A DNA stretch of 11,412 nucleotides from Truepera sp. Lineage in GTDB: Bacteria > Deinococcota > Deinococci > Deinococcales > Trueperaceae. Position numbers and translations under genes: made by a program. Positions 7,160 to 11,412 of the stretch are shown here, piece after piece (the first letter of the stretch is position 1; the number at the start of each line of letters is the position of its first letter). The DNA lies in the NCBI GenBank assembly GCA_018333775.1, contig JAGXSO010000014.1, positions 1 to 11,412 on the forward strand, read 5' to 3'. Under the pieces are notes generated by a model. That model saw nothing but the letters and a program-made list of their open reading frames with translations, did not search any database and had not been told where the DNA came from.

Positions 7160-7189
7160 TTGACCACCACGCAGAACTTTTGCTATATT
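7160..7189 (+). promoter_or_regulatory. Promoter of the secreted hydrolase gene
   Basis: TTGACC (7160-7165), an 18-base spacer ending in TGC, then TATATT (7184-7189), so the -10 is also of the extended type. Transcription should start near 7196, at the ribosome site GAGGTGAT (7196-7203), eight bases of spacing before ATG 7208. This makes the in-frame TTG at 7160 part of the -35 box and not a start codon. Confidence 0.65.
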
Positions 7190-7207
7190 ATTCACGAGGT
7201 GATCGAC

Positions 7208-8740
7208 ATGGCGCGGACAACCGCCCTTCAAACAGTCCTGCTCACTCTGGTGCTAGCAGTCCTGAGCACCTTAGCCTCGGCTCAGGAGGTTTATTCAGAC
7301 CCCGCCGGGCGCTTCCAGGTGCCGGTGCCTACCGGTTGGACAGACGAGAGTACGCCCCAGTACGCCAAGTTCACCCGCAGCGATCCAGCCGGCCTGGCCT
7401 ACGTCCTGGCTGCTCCCGGTAAGGACCTTCAGGTTGTGCTGGCGGCGCTGCAAACCCATATCGACGCAACGCTAGACGAGAGTTTCGTGGCGGCGCCGCT
7501 ACAGGCCAGCCCAGTACCGCTCCCAAGCGGCACCTGGATCCAGCGTATCTACCTGTATGGCGAGGAGTTGCTAGCCGCGATTAGCCTCGAGCAAGACGGT
7601 CTCACCTATCTGATCCTGCTGCGAGGGACACAAGCGACCTTCATGCAGGCCATTAACGCCGCCGCTAATCAGCTACTGCTGGGCTTCGAAATTCCAACCG
7701 CAGCGGAGCCTGAGGAAGACCTCCCCTACCGCGTTCAAGAAGTTACCTTCACGAGCGACGGCATTACCCTGGCAGGCACCCTGACCATCCCCGAAGCGGA
7801 CGGCCGCCATCCGGCCATCATCTTGATCTCGGGTAGCGGCGCGCAAGACCGCAACGGCGCTAATCCCGCCATCCCCGGCTATCAGCCGTTGCGCTGGTTG
7901 GCCAATCACCTTACCCGTCAGGGCGTGGCGGTGTTGCGCTTTGACGAGCGGGGGGTTGGCGAGTCCGGCGGCGACCACGCCCTGGCCACTTCGCTTGACT
8001 TTGCTAGCGACACCCTGGCGGCCATGCGCTACCTGCAAGGACGGGATGATATCGACCCGGCGCAGATCGGTCTGTTAGGCCACAGCGAGGGCGCCATGAT
8101 CGCTGCCATGGCGGCGGCGCGCAATCCCGAGGTCGCTTTCGTCATCGCCATGGCCGGAGCCGCGGTGCCCGGCTATGAGGTGTTGCTGGTGCAGCTCGAG
8201 CGGATCATGCAAGCTGCCGGCACCAGTGAGGAAGAGATCATGGCAGCTAAGGCCGAGCAGCAAACCGCACTAGCTCTGGCTGTCGCTGGTGACTGGGAAG
8301 CGGTGGAGAGCACCATTTATGACGCCCTGCTAAGGCACTTCCAAGGGCTCCCGGAGGAGCAGCTAGCGATTCTTGGCGACCTGGAAGCGGTAGCCAGGGC
8401 GGGCACTGCCGCGCAGCTCGAGGCGCTGCAAAGCCCGTGGTTCCAGCTCTTCTTGAGCTACGACCCGGCCCAGGACTACCGGCAAATCACCGCGCCGGTG
8501 CTGGCGCTATTTGGCGGTCTAGATACTCAGGTGGACGCGGCGCAAAACCGCCCGGCGCTTGAGGTGGCGCTAGCCGAAGCAGGGAACGAAGACGTAACGG
8601 TAGTGGTCTTCGAGCAGGCCAATCACCTCTTCCAGGAAGCCGTCACCGGCAGCCCGGACGAATACCTGACGCTGGAGATGGCCTTCTTGCCGGGTTTCTT
8701 AGAGACGATCAGCGACTGGCTGCTTAAGCGCGTGAGATAA
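7208..8740 (+). CDS. Secreted two-domain alpha/beta hydrolase
   Basis: A 510-residue protein from ATG 7208. A signal peptide (MARTTALQTVLLTLVLAVL...) has a likely cleavage after ASA (25). An N-terminal domain of about 27-165 (YSDPAGRFQVPVPTGW...) resembles small secreted ligand- or PsbP-like folds, but I cannot name it. The hydrolase domain begins about 178 (VTFTSDGITLAGTL) and includes ISGSGAQDRNG (oxyanion-side loop), RFDERGVGES, the nucleophile elbow GHSEG (Ser293), the acid in GGLDTQV (Asp439) and the base in ANHLFQ (His473). An inserted helical cap lies about 323-420. This is an S33/dienelactone-hydrolase-like esterase or peptidase acting outside the cytoplasm; the substrate is unknown. 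GAGGTGAT and a predicted promoter fix the start. It ends five bases from the convergent DUF2905 gene. Confidence 0.88.
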   Translation: MARTTALQTVLLTLVLAVLSTLASAQEVYSDPAGRFQVPVPTGWTDESTPQYAKFTRSDPAGLAYVLAAPGKDLQVVLAALQTHIDATLDESFVAAPLQASPVPLPSGTWIQRIYLYGEELLAAISLEQDGLTYLILLRGTQATFMQAINAAANQLLLGFEIPTAAEPEEDLPYRVQEVTFTSDGITLAGTLTIPEADGRHPAIILISGSGAQDRNGANPAIPGYQPLRWLANHLTRQGVAVLRFDERGVGESGGDHALATSLDFASDTLAAMRYLQGRDDIDPAQIGLLGHSEGAMIAAMAAARNPEVAFVIAMAGAAVPGYEVLLVQLERIMQAAGTSEEEIMAAKAEQQTALALAVAGDWEAVESTIYDALLRHFQGLPEEQLAILGDLEAVARAGTAAQLEALQSPWFQLFLSYDPAQDYRQITAPVLALFGGLDTQVDAAQNRPALEVALAEAGNEDVTVVVFEQANHLFQEAVTGSPDEYLTLEMAFLPGFLETISDWLLKRVR

Positions 8741-8745
8741 CCCAC

Positions 8746-9207
8746 TCAGCCCCGCTTGCCGCGTCGCAGGAGCCAGGCGACGGCGCTCAAAATGACGCTT
8801 AGCAGCAAACTCAAAAGCAACATCGAGGTGATCGGTAAAAAAAGCGTGAAGTTGCCGCGCTCGATACGGATGTCGCCCGGCAGGTTGCCGAGCCAACCCA
8901 CCAGGGTCGCCACCAACCCGAGCAGCCAGCCGATGGTCCCGATAAACAGGCTCAGCAGGAGACTAACCAGCAGCGCCGAGACAATGGGCAGATAGAGTGT
9001 AAAACTATTACGCTTGAGGCGCAGGTCGCCCGGTAGCCGCCCTAGCCAGGAGAGCCAGCCCGGCGCCAGCCGCCAGATGGCCAAGACGACAACAACAACG
9101 ATGGCCAAGGCCAGGAGCGGGCGTACGAGATCGATAGTGGTGGTTTGTGCATGGGCTGCTGAGGTAACCCCAAGGGCCACTATGATGGGTATCGGCCTTA
9201 TCGTCAT
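8746..9207 (-). CDS. DUF2905 membrane protein with the domain duplicated
   Basis: A 153-residue protein from ATG 9207. A likely signal peptide MTIRPIPIIVALGVTSAAHA (1-20) and a first helix (31-48) precede two copies of the DUF2905 unit. Copy 1 is WLGRLPGDLRLKRNSFTLYL at 54 onward and copy 2 is WLGNLPGDIRIERGNFTLFL at 105 onward; each ends in a leucine-rich helix (SLLLS). Over 35 aligned positions 23 are identical. DUF2905 proteins known to me are usually single-unit, about 70 residues; the function is unknown. The frame can be read back to 9276, but that would overlap the upstream gene, and residues after Met 9207 make the better signal peptide. A TTGACA/TAGCAT promoter sits right against this ATG, so the mRNA may be leaderless. 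The C-terminus is basic (LRRGKRG). Confidence 0.85.
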   Translation of the reverse strand: MTIRPIPIIVALGVTSAAHAQTTTIDLVRPLLALAIVVVVVLAIWRLAPGWLSWLGRLPGDLRLKRNSFTLYLPIVSALLVSLLLSLFIGTIGWLLGLVATLVGWLGNLPGDIRIERGNFTLFLPITSMLLLSLLLSVILSAVAWLLRRGKRG

Positions 9208-9212
9208 GCCTA

Positions 9213-9243
9213 ATGCTAAAACAGCATCACACCGATCTGTCAA
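9213..9243 (-). promoter_or_regulatory. Promoter of the DUF2905 gene, near-leaderless
   Basis: On the minus strand TTGACA (9243-9238), a 19-base spacer and TAGCAT (9218-9213), only five bases before ATG 9207. The start of transcription would fall at the start codon itself. The -35 box lies upstream of the stop-codon end of the preceding gene, inside its last codons. The spacer is two bases longer than ideal. Confidence 0.5.
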
Positions 9244-9520
9244 GCTTTCGCGGACCCCCCTCAAGATAAGGCGCAAACCCCGTGTCTGACCGGTTGATCT
9301 TAAGGTACCAGGCGTCGCCCCGCGGGAAGAGCTGATCGATAAAGGCGTCGTACTGACTGAATTCGACTACTGCCCGCGCAAAGTACTGCGCTGCATCCTG
9401 ACTCGAAAAGGGGCCGACCACACAATCCACCTGCCCCTGCCAACAGTTCGGCGGCACCGGCAGATAGCTCTTCATCTCCGAGGCTTCGATCACCAGTACG
9501 GGTCTCGCTTTCACGGCCAT
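9227..9520 (-). CDS. Small conserved-looking protein, unknown function
   Basis: 97 residues, no recognised family. The sequence looks like a soluble alpha/beta domain: a strand RPVLVIEA, a loop with SYLPVPPNCWQGQVDCVVGPF (Cys near 26 and 33), a helix SSQDAAQYFARAVVEFSQY, then DAFIDQLFPRGDAWYLKIN. The two cysteines and the aromatic content suggest a compact fold; there is no signal peptide or membrane segment. Start ATG 9520 is preceded by AGAGGGGAG, giving GAGG four bases upstream. It ends 19 bases before the DUF2905 start on the same strand, so the two may be partly co-transcribed in addition to the internal promoter. Composition matches its neighbours. Confidence 0.65.
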   Translation of the reverse strand: MAVKARPVLVIEASEMKSYLPVPPNCWQGQVDCVVGPFSSQDAAQYFARAVVEFSQYDAFIDQLFPRGDAWYLKINRSDTGFAPYLEGGPRKLDRSV

Positions 9521-9595
9521 CTCCCCTCTCTGTATTCTGTACGGCCCTTAACATGCCTCAAGTATCAATATCAACTTGCCGAGCGACTCCTTCCA

Positions 9596-9609
9596 GGGAC
9601 AGCTGTCCC
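9596..9609. promoter_or_regulatory. Perfect palindrome, possible operator
   Basis: GGGACAGCTGTCCC reads identically on both strands. With no loop it is more likely a dimeric regulator site than a terminator. It lies 76-89 bases upstream of the small gene starting at 9520. No regulator can be assigned from the sequence. Confidence 0.3.
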
Positions 9610-9803
9610 ACAGCCAGCCTGAACTTCATCACAACGGGTAGAGGTCGAAATCAACAGCTTAACAGCCAACAGCTCCACTAGAGTGCAGCTGCTTCATGGT
9701 ATCACACCAAGCGGTGGTTGATGTCATGATTATTTCAGGCACAAAGAATTCGCAGCTAGCTGGCTTGGTTGTTGGGGCAAAGGGTTATCGTGTCGCAAAG
9801 TAG

Positions 9804-9861
9804 GGGTTTCCTACCACCTACATCCCACTACCCAGTCACATCCCAGCCAGCAGTTGAGGCT
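9804..9861 (+). repeat. Dispersed repeat, copy 2
   Basis: Same orientation as copy 1 at 5181-5234, with 30 of 31 bases identical in the first block and 13 of 14 in the second block (9848-9861). The linker between blocks is 13 bases instead of 9. No target-site duplication or terminal inverted repeat is obvious. It lies 67 bases upstream of the start of the small membrane protein at 9929. Confidence 0.85.
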
Positions 9862-9928
9862 CTGTCCGAAGGGGCTCTATGAGGCAAATCCCGTGCGCTT
9901 TACGTCGTCAGAGTGTCACAATAGCACC

Positions 9929-10126
9929 ATGGACAGCTTTGTGCTCGGCTTCTTAGCGTATGCAGCCTTAATGATTGTGCTTAGCTTCGGCATTGCCATA
10001 ACCGCCTGGCAGGCACGGCATCAGGGCGCCACGGTAGAAACGATTTTGCTCCGACTGCGCCCCTATATCGTTGCTCAAGCGGTCCTGACAGTTATACTTA
10101 TCGCCTGGACGGTGGTGCAGCTCTAA
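9929..10126 (+). CDS. Small two-helix membrane protein, unknown function
   Basis: 65 residues from ATG 9929: a first helix FVLGFLAYAALMIVLSFGIAI (about 4-24), a short polar loop WQARHQGATVETILLRLRPY, and a second helix IVAQAVLTVILIAWTVVQ (about 46-63). By the positive-inside rule the basic loop should be cytoplasmic with both ends outside. I do not recognise a family. An upstream in-frame TTG at 9854 is rejected because it lies in the dispersed repeat. No ribosome site precedes ATG 9929; CACAAT (9917-9922) six bases before it could be the -10 of a leaderless transcript, without a clear -35. Its TAA overlaps the stop of the convergent phosphatase gene by four bases. Confidence 0.6.
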   Translation: MDSFVLGFLAYAALMIVLSFGIAITAWQARHQGATVETILLRLRPYIVAQAVLTVILIAWTVVQL

Positions 10127-10605
10127 GGTGTCAGGCGCCGGCGTAGCTCATCAAGCAGTGCCCGCGACGCCTCCTCAATGAGATTAAGCACCAGCTCGAA
10201 GCCCTCCGGACCGCCATAGTAGGGGTCGGGGATCTCCCGGTAGCCGCTCTGGGGCAGGTAATCGACTAATTTCTTGAGCTTGTGGGTGTGGGCCGGGGGG
10301 CAGAGGCGGCGCACTGCCCGCAGGTTATCTTCATCCATCACCAGCAGCAAGTCGAAGCGCTCGCAGTCTTGGGCAGTCACCTGCCGGGCCCGCTGGCCGT
10401 CAAGACTATAGCCGCGCTGCGCCGCCGCCCGCCTGGCGCGGGGGTCGGGGGGCTCGCCGACATGATAACCGTGGGTCCCTGCCGAGTCGATCACCAGGTG
10501 CTCAGCCAGGCCCGCTTCAGCAGCCAGCGATCTGAACACCCCCTCGGCGGTCGGTGAGCGGCAGATATTGCCGGCGCAGATAAACAGCACGCGGATGGTC
10601 TTCAT
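10123..10605 (-). CDS. Low-molecular-weight protein tyrosine phosphatase
   Basis: 160 residues, the usual LMW-PTP length. The P-loop VLFICAGNICRSP (6-18) gives the C-x5-R-S signature with nucleophile Cys10 and Arg16. The general-acid loop IPDPYYGG supplies Asp127. SAGTHGYHVGEPPDPRA (41-57) and the LLLVMDEDN segment are typical of bacterial members. It dephosphorylates phosphotyrosine in cytoplasmic proteins; bacterial homologues often regulate exopolysaccharide kinases, but no kinase or polysaccharide gene is visible here. Arsenate reductase is less likely because the DPYY loop and LMW-PTP blocks are intact and no ars genes are present. Start ATG 10605 is chosen because AAGGA lies five bases upstream; the frame continues to 10653 and has another ATG at 10611 that would sit on the ribosome site. 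Confidence 0.93.
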   Translation of the reverse strand: MKTIRVLFICAGNICRSPTAEGVFRSLAAEAGLAEHLVIDSAGTHGYHVGEPPDPRARRAAAQRGYSLDGQRARQVTAQDCERFDLLLVMDEDNLRAVRRLCPPAHTHKLKKLVDYLPQSGYREIPDPYYGGPEGFELVLNLIEEASRALLDELRRRLTP

Positions 10606-10718
10606 CGACATCCTTTCCCGAGCCAGGGCAAGTGAAAGGCCCGCCCCTATCACCTTACACTAGCCGCAGTCCGCTCACCCCCACCCCTGCATCACCGGCA
10701 AGGATGTCCGCAGTGGCC

Positions 10719-10747
10719 TTGATTTTTCTGGTTCGATGGTCTATCAT
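10719..10747 (+). promoter_or_regulatory. Promoter of the cold-shock gene
   Basis: TTGATT (10719-10724), a 17-base spacer and TATCAT (10742-10747), a good housekeeping promoter. Transcription should begin about 10753-10757, giving an untranslated leader of about 85 bases before ATG 10840, long compared with the other genes here. Confidence 0.7.
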
Positions 10748-10750
10748 ACG

Positions 10751-10813
10751 GTGCCTACGAAAAAGCAGCGCTTTTTTGAGGCTCGGGCCAAGCCCGAGAG
10801 TTTTGGTTGGCAC
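10751..10813 (+). promoter_or_regulatory. Structured 5' leader of the cold-shock mRNA
   Basis: Two perfect 7-bp hairpins stand in series. AAAAAGC-agc-GCTTTTT (10760-10776) is A/U-rich, and CTCGGGC-caa-GCCCGAG (10782-10798) is G/C-rich. GTGCC (10751-10755) can pair with GGCAC (10809-10813) to enclose both as a three-way junction, if transcription begins early enough. GCCAA (10787-10791) can alternatively pair with TTGGC (10807-10811), which would open the second hairpin. The region downstream to the ribosome site is A-rich and unpaired. Structured leaders are known to make csp mRNAs temperature-responsive; that role here is inference. Confidence 0.5.
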
Positions 10814-10839
10814 AAAGCAGCAAGAAAGATAGGTAAGGC

Positions 10840-11079
10840 ATGTCTACTGGTACCGTCAAGTGGTTCAACAGTGAAAAAGGTTTCGGCTTCATTGCCCAAA
10901 AGGGTGGCGGCGACGTTTTCTGCCACTTCAGCGCCATCGCCTCGGAGGGCTATCGCAGCCTTAACGAAGGGGACGAGGTTGAGTTCGAAGTTGAGCAGGG
11001 CAAGAAGGGTCTTCAGGCTAAGAACGTGCGCGTGATTAAGGCCGCCTCCGCTCCGGCTCGCCAGCGTCAAAGCTACTAG
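10840..11079 (+). CDS. Cold-shock domain protein (CspA family)
   Basis: A 79-residue single cold-shock domain with the canonical opening [20 protein letters not shown]1 is KGFGFI (13-18) and RNP2 is VFCHF (26-30), with aromatic residues Trp8, Phe15, Phe17, Phe27, His29 and Phe30 forming the nucleic-acid face. Such proteins bind single-stranded RNA and melt secondary structure, helping translation in the cold and in growth. The C-terminus (APARQRQSY) is slightly extended and basic compared with the roughly 67-70-residue norm. AGGT lies five bases before ATG 10840, with AAGG also very close to it. It is monocistronic: own promoter, long structured leader and a strong terminator. Which csp paralogue it corresponds to cannot be told from sequence alone. 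Confidence 0.96.
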   Translation: MSTGTVKWFNSEKGFGFIAQKGGGDVFCHFSAIASEGYRSLNEGDEVEFEVEQGKKGLQAKNVRVIKAASAPARQRQSY

Positions 11080-11097
11080 CTACCACTGCGCCCACTC

Positions 11098-11129
11098 AGT
11101 CGCCCGGCCGCTACCGGGCGACTTTTTTT
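11098..11129 (+). terminator. Intrinsic terminator of the cold-shock gene
   Basis: A perfect 10-bp stem AGTCGCCCGG / CCGGGCGACT (11098-11107 and 11114-11123) with a 6-base loop, followed by a run of seven T (11123-11129). It begins 18 bases after the csp stop. There is no matching T-run on the other strand, so it should not stop mreB transcripts. Confidence 0.95.
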
Positions 11130-11181
11130 GCTGGGCCTGCGCAGGTAGAGACCAGCAGCTCTTTGCTGACCGGGCCGCACT

Positions 11182-11412
11182 TCAGTAGCGCCGCCGGGTA
11201 TCAGAGGTGCCTTGCAGCAGGTGTACTAGCTCGAGCGCCTTGCTAGTGCCGATCACCACGCAATCGGTCGGGTTCTCCGCTACCGCTACTGGGATGCCGG
11301 TAATGTTGCGCAAAAAGACGTCGAAGTTCCTCAACAGCGCCCCGCCTCCGGTAAGGACGATCCCCCGTTCGATGATGTCGGCTACTAACTCCGGTGGGGC
11401 CTGCTCGAGCAC
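11182..11412 (-). CDS. mreB: MreB rod-shape actin homologue, C-terminal part (partial)
   Basis: The last 76 residues of MreB; the gene continues beyond the right edge of the window. The visible part contains [27 protein letters not shown], the conserved MreB/FtsA-superfamily segment with the GGGALL nucleotide-binding loop, followed by the family's [23 protein letters not shown]. MreB polymerises on the inner membrane and directs the elongation-phase peptidoglycan machinery, so its presence implies a rod-shaped cell or ancestry. The ending [10 protein letters not shown] is basic. It is convergent with the cold-shock gene, about 100 bases away. The codon at 11412 is GTG, an internal valine rather than a start, judging from family length (about 340 residues). 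Confidence 0.93.
   Translation of the reverse strand: MLEQAPPELVADIIERGIVLTGGGALLRNFDVFLRNITGIPVAVAENPTDCVVIGTSKALELVHLLQGTSDTRRRY

Larger units (their letters stand above)
9521..9928. other. Intergenic stretch without a convincing gene
   Basis: About 400 bases between two divergent genes, visibly richer in A+T than the flanks. It holds a perfect 14-base palindrome (9596-9609), a CAACAGCT direct repeat (9652-9659 and 9667-9674), a weak inverted repeat CAAGT/ACTTG (9559-9578), and copy 2 of the dispersed repeat (9804-9861). One 35-codon frame at 9696-9803 lacks a ribosome site. I see no RNA gene. Confidence 0.6.

Noticed and set aside
9696..9803. A 35-codon frame (ATG 9696 to TAG) as a small gene
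   Set aside because: There is no ribosome site or promoter, it matches nothing known, and it ends in the dispersed repeat; too short to support.
9854..9928. TTG 9854 as the start of the small membrane protein
   Set aside because: It lies inside copy 2 of the dispersed repeat and has no ribosome site; ATG 9929 begins directly before the first membrane helix.
10123..10605. Phosphatase gene as arsenate reductase (ArsC)
   Set aside because: The LMW-PTP signature and DPYY acid loop are complete, the ArsC-type additional redox cysteines are not evident, and there are no ars neighbours.
10782..10804. The second csp leader hairpin plus TTTT as an intrinsic terminator or attenuator
   Set aside because: The T-run is only four bases, is offset by AG after the stem and is followed by GG; too weak compared with the real terminator at 11098-11129.
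11131..11157. CCTGCGCAGG palindrome (11136-11145) with flanking CTGG/CCAG as a terminator for mreB
   Set aside because: Read in the mreB direction it is followed by an A-run, not a T-run, so it does not fit an intrinsic terminator.
1..11412. CRISPR array, tRNA, rRNA, integrase or insertion sequence
   Set aside because: I found no regular repeat-spacer pattern, no tRNA-like or rRNA sequence, and no transposase or integrase motif on either strand.

Overview
The window is an ordinary-looking bacterial chromosome segment of roughly 60% G+C (estimated by eye) with tightly packed genes. It carries no rRNA, tRNA, CRISPR array, phage gene or transposase that I can see. The gene mix suggests the Deinococcota, perhaps a Trueperales-like lineage: rapZ-yvcK with no whiA following, a glucodextranase-type DOMON surface protein, a DUF2905 membrane protein, GTG starts, and promoters placed right against start codons. 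This assignment is an inference from gene content, not from a marker gene.

Layout. (1) Bases 3-3428, + strand: the 3' end of an unrecognised gene, then rapZ, yvcK and a DOMON-domain membrane protein. The last three are joined by ATGA and GTGA start/stop overlaps, so they are almost certainly co-translated. (2) 3432-5103: murA on the - strand and a small ribbon-helix-helix (RHH) regulator on the + strand. They diverge from one intergenic region whose two promoters overlap in their -35 boxes and which holds four WTACACW heptads. (3) 5104-7081: a dispersed repeat, then uspA and a thioredoxin-CcdA/DsbD-like membrane protein, both on the - strand. (4) 7082-9520: a secreted alpha/beta hydrolase (+), then a tandem-duplicated DUF2905 membrane protein and a small unknown gene (both -). 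(5) 9521-9928: a 400-base stretch without a convincing gene, holding a 14-base perfect palindrome and the second copy of the dispersed repeat. (6) 9929-11412: a two-helix membrane peptide (+), a low-molecular-weight protein tyrosine phosphatase (-), a cold-shock protein with a structured leader and a strong terminator (+), and the 3' end of mreB (-).

How the genes work together. RapZ, YvcK and MurA all touch the amino-sugar branch point. RapZ (known in E. coli) senses glucosamine-6-phosphate, YvcK/GlmR (known in Firmicutes) binds UDP-GlcNAc, and MurA consumes UDP-GlcNAc in the first committed step of peptidoglycan synthesis. MreB, which has genetic links to YvcK in B. subtilis, lies at the end of the window. 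The YvcK here is a long form with two predicted membrane helices and is coupled to a surface protein with a carbohydrate-type DOMON domain. The region can therefore be read as a cell-envelope supply and control neighbourhood.

The least expected signals are the heptad-studded divergent murA/RHH promoter region and a twelve-fold occurrence of the palindromic octamer GCTCGAGC in 11.4 kb.
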